Numbered from the stretch's first letter, positions 8,918 to 17,236 are shown. The stretch: DNA of 64,000 nt from Psychrobacillus mangrovi (GCF_037104765.1 NZ_JBAWSY010000013.1:17973-81972); one strand, 5' to 3'. Notes: generated from the letters alone by a model not told the origin. Program-made: numbers and translations.

Positions 8918-9104
8918 TTGTAGTCCCTCCTTTTGCAACGACACAAATATTCTCATATTCATTATAAATGAAAGTGTTCGCGCATGTAAACCGTATTAAA
9001 TATTTCTTCTTTGTATTCCACTTTATTTTGTCACAAATATGTTCCATTTATAAGTTTTTAAAAGAAGAAACTTTGAGTGTCACATGCTCGTACATTAATT
9101 CCCA

Positions 9105-9782
9105 TTATAAAACTTCTATGTGATATAAGCAATTTTGACATTGATCTTGGATGCTATCTAATTGAACAAAATCATTTGTGGGAAATAATGCGTCAAATTG
9201 GCCTCTTAAATAAGATTCATGTAAAGCGCAGATAAGTTCTGAGTGATTTTTCATATGATTTTTGTACGGACAATTATAAATGCTAAACGTAATCACTTTT
9301 TTATGATTTTCTTCTTGTATAGAAGGTAAATAACCGATGGATGTAGTATTCTCGGTTAAAATATTTATTTTTTCTTCAAAGGTACATGTAGAAGAGAAGT
9401 TATTCATTAATCGTTTACCGTGTACATATGCCATTTCTTTTCCTTTTAAGATCGCTTCCTCTCCAAGAGAGCTTACAAGTTCAATTAACCACTGTAAGAG
9501 AAGATGATCCTCTTGTTTTGGAAAGCTTAAATATACCGGGTTTTCTGCAAGGTTATAGATTCTTGCGGGTCTACCTCCTTTTCTGTTCTTAATCAACTCG
9601 GAACGCAATAGTTTGGAATCATCTAGTTTTGAAAGGTGCATTCTTGCTACGTTTGGATGAATGCCAAATTGATCAGCAATATCTTGTACCGAAACTACTT
9701 TTCGTTCTTTTACAATATATTGATAAATAGAATACCTTGTTTCATCTGCTAATGTACTTGTAAGCTGTAATGTTTTCGGCAT
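9105..9782 (-). CDS. Helix-turn-helix regulator with Fe-S-type cysteines (SufR/ArsR-like)
   Basis: 225 residues. The N-terminal winged helix reads LADETRYSIYQYIV...VQDIADQFGIHPNVARMHLSKL, typical of COG2345-type regulators. The C-terminal half holds NCPY, then a Cys 14 residues later, and a final CQNC pair. This spacing resembles the four-cysteine iron-sulphur cluster site of SufR, so redox or Fe-S sensing is inferred. It is divergent from comGA with about 190 bp between starts, which could contain shared control sites. Target genes are unknown. Confidence 0.8.
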   Translation of the reverse strand: MPKTLQLTSTLADETRYSIYQYIVKERKVVSVQDIADQFGIHPNVARMHLSKLDDSKLLRSELIKNRKGGRPARIYNLAENPVYLSFPKQEDHLLLQWLIELVSSLGEEAILKGKEMAYVHGKRLMNNFSSTCTFEEKINILTENTTSIGYLPSIQEENHKKVITFSIYNCPYKNHMKNHSELICALHESYLRGQFDALFPTNDFVQLDSIQDQCQNCLYHIEVL

Positions 9783-9975
9783 CTTTTTCCCTCTTTTCTG
9801 CTTGTTGTCTATTATTATAATAAATATTTTGAATTTACCAAAGGAGTTTCACCATTTTGATTTAATTATTAGAAAATTCTATAATATATCTTTCTTTTTA
9901 ATATATTTCAAAGTATACTTGTTTTGTACAAGCTGTTTGCGGTCACAACTTGTATACTGGAGAAAGGAAAGATGC

Positions 9976-10920
9976 ATGCAACAATTAGAAAATATGATTG
10001 AACAAAAATGTTTTCAGCTACTAAAGAAAGCCCATAGTTTTGGTGCTTCAGATTTGCACATGATTCCAAATGAAGAGAATTATTTTTACTACTTTAAGAA
10101 AAATTCTCAAATGTTTGAAGCAGGGAAGCTTCCCCTGAACATGGGCGAACGGTTTATTTCATTCTTCAAATTTTTATCCTCTCTTGATATCAGCGAAAAA
10201 AGAAAGCCACAAAGTGGTTCCTTTCATCAAATTTTTAACTCTCAAAAGTTTTCATTTCGTGTTTCCACCTTACCATCTATTTTCGGAAGAGAGTCATTAG
10301 TTATACGACTTCAACAACACGATAATGCAAAACTATTACATTCCTTATCCCTATTTCAAGATGCTTCTGAGAAAATAGTGGAGCTTGCTTCTAACCGTCA
10401 AGGATTAGTTCTTTTTGTTGGTCCTACTGGTTCTGGCAAATCCACAACCATGTATTCACTCACTAAGTATTGTTCAGAAAATTTAAATCGACATGTTATC
10501 TCACTTGAAGACCCTGTTGAAAATAGTCAATCTCATTTATTACAGATTCAAGTAAATGAACGCTCTGGTGTAACATATGCTGCTGGATTAAAAGCTATAT
10601 TAAGGCATTCACCGGACGTTATTATGATTGGAGAGATAAGAGATGAAGATACGGCTAAAGCTGCAATCCAAGCAGCTTTGACCGGGCACCTTGTCGTTTC
10701 CACCATTCATGCAAAAAATGCAGTAGGCTCTTTATATCGATTAATGGATCTTGGTGTTGTTTTTCACCATCCTAAGCGAAAGCTCATAATCCTTGGCAAA
10801 TCGTTCAACTCCTTGGCACAAACATCTCTTGAATCCCTTGGTATGCCTGGATTCTGTATCAGATTGTTAGGCGAAGGCAATTTCAATATAGATAGAAGAA
10901 AAAAACCAAATCAAAGTTAG
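9976..10920 (+). pseudogene. comGA: comGA, truncated by the island junction
   Basis: This is the competence ATPase that powers assembly of the DNA-uptake pseudopilus. Residues 1 to about 260 are clear ComGA (type II secretion GspE family): SFGASDLHMIP, Walker A GPTGSGKST, Asp box, Walker B MIGEIRDEDTA, His box GHLVVSTIHAKNAVGSLYRLMDLGV. After about base 10,757 the sequence becomes unrelated and stops at 10,920, so the C-terminal third is missing and comGB-comGG do not follow. The product is probably inactive. ATG 9976 follows GAAAGGAAAG; the earlier frame is not conserved. Confidence 0.9.
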
Positions 10921-11028
10921 GCGACAGAAGACTAATTGTGCAGAATGCTAGGCGACACACAAATCAAAGGTTGGCGATAGAAGACTAATTGTGCAGGATT
11001 CATGGCGACAGAAGAATAATTGAGCAAA
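10868..11028 (+). repeat. Transposon-end-like array of GGCGACAG repeats
   Basis: Direct repeats begin at about 10,869, 10,920, 10,951, 10,974 and 11,005. The three best copies share GGCGACAGAAGACTAATTG followed by TGCAG-like bases; the other two are shorter and degenerate. Spacing alternates about 23-51 bp. Multiple roughly 20-bp transposase-binding sites just inside a terminus are the hallmark of Tn7/Tn552/Tn5053-type transposon ends, and the motif is reminiscent of type V-K CAST ends. The array starts about 110 bp inside the comGA break. No tns or tni gene is in the window. Confidence 0.5.
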
Positions 11029-11445
11029 TATACTTGACGTTGCCCCGTTTTTTTTGAAAGAATCTTTATACTCTGCCGACTTATTCTTTTATGTTATTAG
11101 AAAGCCAACATGGGTTATTAAAACACAAAACGACGAAAAATTAAAGTAATTCTGATTAATATATTGCAAAGTGAAATAATAACAACGTCTAATGGATATG
11201 TGATATATATAGACATTCTTTTCACCGATGCATTCAAATACTGAACTACGAAGTATACCTTTCCGCTCTTTTGAATTATTTGAAACAAGAGGATTAATCC
11301 TTTCTTTTTCCACAATTTTTTTATGAAGATACCTATTAATAGAGATGACTACTAAGGGAAGGGGCAATAAGACAAAAAGTTACCAACATTTTTTAAAAAT
11401 TGGTCACAAAGAATTATCAAAGGGTTGAAAAAGAGAAATTAAATT
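11029..11445 (+). other. AT-rich intergenic region before CBASS
   Basis: I see no supported gene here; the open frames on the minus strand lack ribosome sites and any recognisable sequence. Confidence 0.5.
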
Positions 11446-11499
11446 ACAACATATTGTGTTTGATGTTCTTTGACTTTACTATATGTTGTGTAATATAAT
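11446..11499 (+). promoter_or_regulatory. CBASS promoter with flanking inverted repeat
   Basis: TTGACT (11470-11475), 18-bp spacer and TATAAT (11494-11499) form a good sigma-A promoter. A perfect 9-bp inverted repeat, ACAACATAT (11446-11454) and ATATGTTGT (11481-11489), brackets the -35 box, an arrangement suited to a dimeric repressor or a DNA loop. Confidence 0.65.
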
Positions 11500-11564
11500 G
11501 TGTATAAGAACATGCTTTCCCTTTTGATTCCTGTTTAAAAATTTAAAATAGAAAGGAATAATTT

Positions 11565-12707
11565 ATGATTGAAACATTCGGAAAAAATGGTTTAGTGGAT
11601 GATTTGTTACAACGTGTTGGTGAAAAGTTACAGATAAGTAAAACGCAAAGGGAACTTGCCGAAGATCGTTATAAAGCGGTTGGAACTTGGCTCTCGAAAG
11701 ATGAAGATCTATTTAATGGAGCAGAGATAAACATCTACCCACAAGGTTCACTAAGTATTGGCACAACTGTAAAACCGCTATCAAAACAAGAATACGATCT
11801 TGACTTGGTATGTGAAATTGCTGAGTCCTGTGAAGGTAAGGATCCAATTGAGTTGTTAAATAGGATTGAACAAAGATTAAAAGATAACGAGATTTATAAG
11901 GATAAGGTGGAACGAAAAAACCGTTGTATACGCCTTAATTACGCAAATGAATTCCATTTGGATATATTACCAGCGCATCCTGCAAACCCTGGTGCTGATA
12001 CATGTGTAAAGGTTCCTGACCGTAAAGCAGAGGACTGGAAAGATAGTAACCCAAAAGGTTATACCGCTTGGTTAAATAACCGTTCTATTTTAGTGGAAAA
12101 ATCCTTCGAAGCTCGAGCAGATATTGAACCACTACCTAACGATGAAGGTGTTGAAAGAAAAGCACCGCTTAAAAGAGCTGTTCAATTAATCAAGCGATAC
12201 CGAGATATTTATTTTGAAGAAGATCCCGATTCAGCACCAATCAGTATTGTTTTAACGACTCTGGCTGGACAAGTATATGGAGGACAAGTTTCTGTCAATG
12301 AGACAATAACACACGTATTAGATCAAATTCAGGTCCTGGTTTCAAAAAGCGATACAAGGTTAGTTGTATTAAATCCGTCAAACGATAAGGAAGATTTGAG
12401 CGAAAGATGGGATGGAAAACCTGAATTATATCATTCATTTATAAAATTCATCAAAGATTTTAAAATAAACTGGGAGCAATTGAACGAGTTACAGGGACTG
12501 CATGTAATAGCTGATAAGTTAAAGCAAATGTTCGGTGAGAATGTAACGAACCAAGCATTCAAAGAACAGGCCGCACATTTAGAAAAATCAAGAAATAACA
12601 AAGTACTAGGAGTAGTTGGTTCGGGTTTACTGGTTGCAGCAACAACAAAAAAAGCAGTTGCAATGGAGAGAAACACGTTTTATGGCGAAAAAGAAGATTC
12701 CATATAA
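11565..12707 (+). CDS. cdnD: CBASS cyclic oligonucleotide synthase (CD-NTase)
   Basis: 380 residues. The nucleotidyltransferase core shows the GS motif PQGSLSIGTT (about residue 58), the metal-binding pair YDLDLV (about 76) and the third Asp in FHLDILPAHP (about 131). On phage infection such enzymes make cyclic di- or trinucleotides that switch on the effector. The clade letter is not certain; the symbol is a working label. The C-terminus ends NTFYGEKEDSI: a glycine lies near, but not at, the end, relevant because the partner E2-like protein is thought to conjugate the enzyme's tail. First gene of the operon; overlaps the next by 26 bp. Confidence 0.9.
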   Translation: MIETFGKNGLVDDLLQRVGEKLQISKTQRELAEDRYKAVGTWLSKDEDLFNGAEINIYPQGSLSIGTTVKPLSKQEYDLDLVCEIAESCEGKDPIELLNRIEQRLKDNEIYKDKVERKNRCIRLNYANEFHLDILPAHPANPGADTCVKVPDRKAEDWKDSNPKGYTAWLNNRSILVEKSFEARADIEPLPNDEGVERKAPLKRAVQLIKRYRDIYFEEDPDSAPISIVLTTLAGQVYGGQVSVNETITHVLDQIQVLVSKSDTRLVVLNPSNDKEDLSERWDGKPELYHSFIKFIKDFKINWEQLNELQGLHVIADKLKQMFGENVTNQAFKEQAAHLEKSRNNKVLGVVGSGLLVAATTKKAVAMERNTFYGEKEDSI

Positions 12708-13128
12708 AAAGTTGTTTTTACCACTAGCTGAACAAATTGTTGCAATGGAAAATGATTTTCCTGATTTTATTGCAGAATGGAATAAAAACGTAGTGACTTG
12801 GACAGGCAACCTCCAACCAACACAATTAAGCAAAAAATACACTGTACGTATTGTTTATTCTTTAGGTATGGATCAACCAGATGTAACGGTACTTTCTCCT
12901 GTCCTTGTAAAAAGGGGAGATGAAAGCATACCCCATGTGTATCCAGGGAACAAGCTGTGTCTTTTTCAACCGAAAAAGAAAGAATGGACAAAAGAAAAGT
13001 TGATTTCAAAAACAATTGTTCCTTGGACTTCACTGTGGTTATATTACTATGAACTATGGCATGCAACAGGGGAATGGCTTGGTGGAGGAGAACATCCGAA
13101 TAAGAAAAAAGGGAAGAAATATTTTTAA
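12682..13128 (+). CDS. E2-like conjugation protein of short type II CBASS
   Basis: 148 residues. The pattern HVYPGNKLCLFQP places the candidate catalytic cysteine at C93 with an upstream histidine, followed by PWTSLWLYYYELWHATGEWLGGGEHP, a signature of bacterial E2-like proteins in CBASS. No E1-containing Cap2 and no Cap3 protease is nearby, so this is the short form in which an E2 alone primes the synthase (known from the type II-short literature). ATG 12682 was chosen over an earlier in-frame start lying deep inside the synthase gene. The ending KKKGKKYF is basic. Confidence 0.85.
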   Translation: MAKKKIPYKKLFLPLAEQIVAMENDFPDFIAEWNKNVVTWTGNLQPTQLSKKYTVRIVYSLGMDQPDVTVLSPVLVKRGDESIPHVYPGNKLCLFQPKKKEWTKEKLISKTIVPWTSLWLYYYELWHATGEWLGGGEHPNKKKGKKYF

Positions 13129-13170
13129 AGAGGAGAGATTGCTCTGTCGGTATCATATATTCCAGGTAAG

Positions 13171-14295
13171 GTGAAAATGAGGTTGTGGGGTAAAGCTGGC
13201 GGTAGATGTCAATATGAAGGCTGCAATGAACCATTATGGTTAGACTCATTAACTCAATTCGAGTTTAACACAGCATATATCGCACATATTATTGGTGATA
13301 AACCTAAGGGCCCACGAGGACATGAAACACTTTCTGAACAACTTGCATCAGATATAACCAATTTAATGCTTATGTGTGATGAACACCATAGATTAATCGA
13401 TATAGAAGATGAAAAAGGTCACCCAGTTGACCGTTTAATAGAAATGAAGCGAAAACACGAAATTAGAATAGAAATGGTAACTTCTATAAAAGAAGACATG
13501 AAAAGCCATGTTCTTCTGTACGATGCTAATATCGGAAATCATTCTTCTCGGATTAATTGGAGCAACACAACCGATGCAATGTTGCCTCTCAGATATCCAG
13601 CAGAAAAGCCAGCGATTGAATTGGGTTTACGCAATAGTTCTTTTTACGATAGCAATGAATTCTATTGGAAATTAGAAAGCGATCATCTTAAAAATCAATT
13701 TAATGACAAAGTAAATAGAAGGATAGCTTTAGGCGATATAGATCATTTATCGGTATTTGCATTTGCTCCACAGCCTTTACTTATTCTCTTAGGAACATTA
13801 ATATCAGATATTTATCCTACTGACGTTTACCAATTACACAGGGAACCCCAAAATTGGAAATGGCAAGGTGAACCTGACGATTTTGATTATATAGTAATTG
13901 AACCAGAAACCATTCATGAAAAAGTTGCATTAAATCTATCGCTAAGTGCAACGATTGACAACAGTCGTATTACTAATGTACTTGGGGAGGACACCTCGAT
14001 TTGGACAATAACCATCCCTTCACCATCTAGAGATTTTTTAAAAGGAAAAAACCAATTAAGTAAGTTTCGTGTTTTAATGAGAGAATTGTTTAATAAAATT
14101 AAGTTAACACACGGTGAAGATAGTGTTATTCACGTTTTCCCTGCTACATCTGTTTCAACAGCAGTTGAATTAGGTCGTGTATGGATGCCGAAAGCTGATT
14201 TGCCACTTTCGTTATACGACGAAAATAAAAAAGTTGGTGGGTTTCAATATACGTTTTCGATAGGTGATATTAAGTCCGATATGATGATAGTTTAG
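13171..14295 (+). CDS. cap5: CBASS effector Cap5: HNH endonuclease fused to SAVED domain
   Basis: About 375 residues. The N-terminal HNH nuclease shows zinc-type cysteines (GGRCQYEGCN), YIAHIIG and DITNLMLMCDEHHRLID (about residues 60-95). The C-terminal SAVED sensor, from about residue 140 to the end, includes LSATIDNSRI and VFPATSVSTAVELGRVWMP. In the Cap5 family, cyclic dinucleotide binding to SAVED tetramerises the enzyme and unleashes DNA cutting and cell death. The start is uncertain: codons upstream of GTG 13171 encode SVSYIPGKV, which looks conserved, and GAGGAG at 13130-13135 would serve a CTG at 13144 or ATT at 13138. Confidence 0.9.
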   Translation: MKMRLWGKAGGRCQYEGCNEPLWLDSLTQFEFNTAYIAHIIGDKPKGPRGHETLSEQLASDITNLMLMCDEHHRLIDIEDEKGHPVDRLIEMKRKHEIRIEMVTSIKEDMKSHVLLYDANIGNHSSRINWSNTTDAMLPLRYPAEKPAIELGLRNSSFYDSNEFYWKLESDHLKNQFNDKVNRRIALGDIDHLSVFAFAPQPLLILLGTLISDIYPTDVYQLHREPQNWKWQGEPDDFDYIVIEPETIHEKVALNLSLSATIDNSRITNVLGEDTSIWTITIPSPSRDFLKGKNQLSKFRVLMRELFNKIKLTHGEDSVIHVFPATSVSTAVELGRVWMPKADLPLSLYDENKKVGGFQYTFSIGDIKSDMMIV

Positions 14296-14326
14296 TAAAT
14301 CTTTCATACAACAGGGTGATATAAAG

Positions 14327-14377
14327 CATAGGGAGAAGCTGTTAATTATTAGTTGCTTATCCTTCTGCTTTTTTTGG
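14327..14377 (+). terminator. Probable terminator of the CBASS operon
   Basis: Imperfect long stem (GCATAGGGAGAAGC against GCTTATCCTTCTGC) followed by seven T. Confidence 0.45.
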
Positions 14378-14532
14378 TTAATCGGAAAATAACTCATTCT
14401 TTATCCTTTGCGAACAGCCAACTTTAAAACATCACTGGGTACTGCAAAAACCCTGTGATATAGGTTTTATTATTGGTTGCGTTATTACAGTAAAGTTTAA
14501 TAATTCAAATTTACAAGTATTATTATAAGAAC

Positions 14533-14570
14533 AAAATGAGCTTTGAGGAAAACTCACAGCTCATTTTTTT
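14533..14570 (+). terminator. ATGAGCT-type hairpin terminator
   Basis: AAAATGAGCT pairs with AGCTCATTTT, then a T-run. The same hairpin with a related loop recurs at 43,147 and, degraded, at 37,084. Confidence 0.6.
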
Positions 14571-14579
14571 TGATAATGT

Positions 14580-14693
14580 GAATTAGGACGAGTATGGTTG
14601 CCCAATGAAGATTTAGCACTTTCGTTATTCGAAGAAAATAAAAAAATGGTGGGTTTCCATATACGTTTTGATAGGTGATATTAAGTCCGATAA
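14580..14693 (+). pseudogene. Remnant of a second Cap5 3' end
   Basis: About 114 bp match the last codons of cap5 (14,168-14,284) with substitutions and small indels: both encode ELGRVWxP, then LSLFxEENK-like and GGF/VGF stretches, and both end in TAGGTGATATTAAGTCCGATA. The reading frame is broken. It is followed by its own terminator, as cap5 is. This indicates that a related effector once lay here, either duplicated or left by a replaced CBASS operon. Confidence 0.75.
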
Positions 14694-14747
14694 TTAACGG
14701 AAAGCATTTGGATAGCATCTACTATAATAGAACATTAAGCAAGAAAA

Positions 14748-14773
14748 AGTTGCTAATTGTTAGCGGCTTTTTT
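14748..14773 (+). terminator. Terminator after the cap5 remnant
   Basis: GCTAA/TTAGC stem with GC-rich base and a following T-run. Confidence 0.55.
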
Positions 14774-15137
14774 GGTTTTTAAATAAGTATTTTTTAACGA
14801 TACTATGTAATTGTATATTACCTGAAGGATAATTTGTAATAAATTCATTTTTTGTGGGGAGGGAAGCCTGAGTCAGCAACATTATCTTGACAGCAATCAA
14901 AAAGAAAAAAGGGTTCCTGAAAGTTGTTTGTGAATGTTATATATGAACTATAACGTTCTAATTTTTAATTGAATACAATGATAAAAATACAAATGCTAAA
15001 AAAGTTAAACAAATTATTTCACCTTATGAATTAATTAATAGAATGACATCATTTTTGGAAAAGAGTATACTAATAGTAGAATCTACCAATACATACAAAT
15101 CATTAAGTTCGAAAGACTTTATTGATAGGAGGAACCA
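14774..15137 (+). other. Intergenic region before NYN gene
   Basis: No gene is seen. The AT-rich stretch ends in AGGAGG ahead of the NYN-domain gene. Confidence 0.45.
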
Positions 15138-15956
15138 ATGACCATTCTAGATGTGATTGAAGCAAAAAAGAAACTAAAGACCATAGTCTATGTAGATTAT
15201 GATAATGTGCTAGAAAGATTTTCTGCGCTTGGTGTTACGATCAATCAAGTAACTTTCTTCGAAACAATTAAAGCAAAACTTACAGAAGAAGGTCTATATG
15301 TCTGCGATATAGTGGCGTATGCCAACTTTGAGAAATCGGAACTGTTTAACGTATCTCATCAGACGCAACTCCGCCATAAAGGGATCTTGACGAAGCATTG
15401 TTCTAGCGATGGGAAAAACTCGGGAGACTTAGAGATGACAGTCGATGTCTTAGTCGATCTATATAAAGAACCAACCGTGGATGCATTTGTTATTGTCTCC
15501 AATGACCGTGATTTCATTCCGCTACTCCGAGCAGTAAAAAAAGAAGATAAGATGGCAATCCTCTCTTGTTCTGAAAAAGGAATAAACAAAACTATCGCTA
15601 ACTATGCCGACTTCGTGCTTTATTTCGAAACAATTTTCACCTTCCCTGAAAAATCATTGATCGAAGGAACATCCATCGAAAAAGCTGGAAAAATAAATGT
15701 AGACGCAATATCCGATGAAGACAGATCAAAAGCACAGACCGTGGTGGAAATGCTTTATAAATCAAACTTTTGGCGGACCTACGAAAAAGACAACAGCAGC
15801 CCTGTGAAACTTCAAGGATATGCGATCCTGGTGGCAAAACATATCAACGAGTTAAAAGACGATGTGATCCGTTATTTCGAAATTGCACACTCCATAGGGA
15901 TGATCGAGTTGTTTATAGATCCTGCAACCGAACAGGTATGTATAAAAAGTGCGTAA
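15138..15956 (+). CDS. NYN-domain (LabA/PIN-like) ribonuclease-type protein
   Basis: 272 residues. The N-terminal NYN fold shows the acidic residues expected for a PIN-like nuclease: IVYVDYDNV (residues about 15-23), KNSGDLEMTVDVLVDLY (about 95-111) and FVIVSNDRDFIPLL (about 119-132). The C-terminal 85 residues (SDEDRSKAQTVVEMLY... to VCIKSA) look like a small winged-helix/OST-HTH-type RNA-binding module, which is inference. Such proteins cut or process RNA. It sits alone, 840 bp after CBASS, with a strong AGGAGG ribosome site; a defence role is suggested only by location. Confidence 0.78.
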   Translation: MTILDVIEAKKKLKTIVYVDYDNVLERFSALGVTINQVTFFETIKAKLTEEGLYVCDIVAYANFEKSELFNVSHQTQLRHKGILTKHCSSDGKNSGDLEMTVDVLVDLYKEPTVDAFVIVSNDRDFIPLLRAVKKEDKMAILSCSEKGINKTIANYADFVLYFETIFTFPEKSLIEGTSIEKAGKINVDAISDEDRSKAQTVVEMLYKSNFWRTYEKDNSSPVKLQGYAILVAKHINELKDDVIRYFEIAHSIGMIELFIDPATEQVCIKSA

Positions 15957-15979
15957 CAACATAAAATAGTAACGTACCG

Positions 15980-16008
15980 TTGACAAATGGCACATTTTTG
16001 AATATAAT
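15980..16008 (+). promoter_or_regulatory. Perfect consensus sigma-A promoter
   Basis: TTGACA (15980-15985), 17-bp spacer, TATAAT (16003-16008): exact consensus in both hexamers, rare in natural genes, driving the repeat unit below. Confidence 0.85.
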
Positions 16009-16014
16009 GTGTAT

Positions 16015-16131
16015 ACAAAGTAATTACACACAGTTAGACACACAGATTTACACACAGGTATACACAAAGGTTTACACACAGTTTGACATTATCGAGAAAC
16101 GGACTCATTCATTTGGGTCCGTTTTTCTTTT
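16015..16131 (+). ncRNA. Candidate small RNA with 12-nt tandem repeats
   Basis: A consensus promoter, five tandem 12-bp units and a rho-independent terminator occur within 150 bp, predicting a transcript of about 115 nt. The terminator is ACGGAC/GTCCGT with a T-run (16,097-16,131). No ribosome site or credible start codon lies between promoter and repeats; the only ATG overlaps the -10 box. The layout recalls the repeat RNA antitoxins of type III toxin-antitoxin systems, but the repeat is shorter than usual and no ToxN-like gene follows. Confidence 0.5.
16023..16082 (+). repeat. Five tandem 12-bp repeats
   Basis: Units: ATTACACACAGT, TAGACACACAGA, TTTACACACAGG, TATACACAAAGG, TTTACACACAGT. 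The core TTTACACACAG is shared; a degraded sixth unit precedes at about 16,011. Confidence 0.85.
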
Positions 16132-16416
16132 TCCATTTATTTTTCGCATCCGATCAAACCTACAAATAATACAACTAACACTTGAGGAATCGATTCGATC
16201 AGCTTTTGGGTGTTTGTGCTTCGAACCAATTTATAACTTTTTTTACTATTATAGATAAAATACATATAAATAAAATAACTCTTAGGATTGCGGATTTCGT
16301 AAGGTAATAATCTATATTCTCTGCATTTCTCTCAAAGGTATACGAAAAAATGTTAACGTTAATCAATAAGAAGAAAGAGCGGTAGTTCTTTTTTTATGCT
16401 ATAAAGATGAAAAGAA

Positions 16417-16530
16417 GTGCACGCTGGGAATCCGACCATAGAAGATCGTATTGTACAACAGAGCGTAGTTAATGTTGTCCAACCAAATATTGAAGATCAA
16501 CTTTTCCGTAGCTGGGTAAGTGGGATAATC
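16417..16530 (+). pseudogene. Reverse transcriptase fragment
   Basis: About 35 codons read GNPTIEDRIVQQSVVNVV followed by QPNIEDQLFRSW, matching the IPT-x-DR-x-x-Q-x-x-V segment of group II intron-type reverse transcriptases. Nothing before or after resembles the rest of a reverse transcriptase, so this is a deletion relic. Whether it came from a group II intron or a defence reverse transcriptase cannot be told from this piece. Confidence 0.55.
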
Positions 16531-16546
16531 ATGAAGGAGGAATCAA

Positions 16547-16971
16547 ATGAAGAGATTTTTATTTATTTTCTTTTCCACAGTAGTTATTGGAATGATTTTT
16601 TATCTAGGAATGGATTATCAAGTGGGTTTGAGGGAAAAAGCGGCGATAACATTTAATTTAATGCCTTATATAATATTTGCGAGTATTTTTCCTGTATTTA
16701 TTGGGTTGTTGTTACGGCTTCCTAAACTAATTGTAGAAATTAAGGATAAAAAGCAATGGTCATTTGATTGGATTAAGCTCTTCACAATTGGAATACCGTC
16801 TCTATATATCGCAATGATACCAATTCTTGCTGCTTCTTACGGAACGAATTTGTTATTTTCAAAAGCGTATCTGCTGATAGGGGATACTCATTTACATCAA
16901 TAGCTGGTATTGTATTTGGTTATGTTTTGTTAGACAGCCTAAAAAGAAAAATTCTTCAACCAACAAAGTGA
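16547..16971 (+). pseudogene. Small four-helix membrane protein, frameshifted
   Basis: The frame from ATG 16547 (ribosome site AAGGAGG) encodes three membrane helices in 118 residues. Around 16,860 the reading shifts: the alternative frame continues SADRGYSFTSIAGIVFGYV and ends LKRKILQPTK, a natural fourth helix and basic tail. A one- or two-base indel has therefore split the gene. No family was recognised. Confidence 0.5.
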
Positions 16972-17030
16972 GTTAATTAAAGTTATGAGGAAATTCTAAG
17001 TAATTAAAACTTCCACGATTTATTATATAA

Positions 17031-17064
17031 AAAAAACGCTGGTGCACATCATTAGCGTTTTTTT
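17031..17064 (+). terminator. Terminator
   Basis: AAAAAACGCT pairs with AGCGTTTTTT across a 13-base loop. Confidence 0.75.
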
Positions 17065-17236
17065 AGGTTACTTTAAAAAATAGGATTAAAAGTTATAAAA
17101 GTGCTTAAAATCATAGGAAATTCTTCTTGCTCTATTGTATGATAACTGAACATTTCGATTAATATAAATAATTCCTTTTAAAATATAATGTAATAATTTA
17201 CAATTAGATTATAAAATAACAGGAAGTAGGAGTAGT

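Noticed and set aside
11089..11367. Minus-strand open frames of 92 and 65 codons upstream of CBASS
   Set aside because: Overlapping frames in AT-rich DNA with no ribosome site or recognisable sequence.
16023..16082. CRISPR or plasmid iteron array
   Set aside because: Units are 12 bp without spacers, only five copies, and lie inside a short transcript; no cas or rep gene nearby.
15980..16258. Coding frame of 92 codons through the 12-bp repeats
   Set aside because: It starts inside the -35 box and crosses the terminator; the period of 12 keeps it open by chance.
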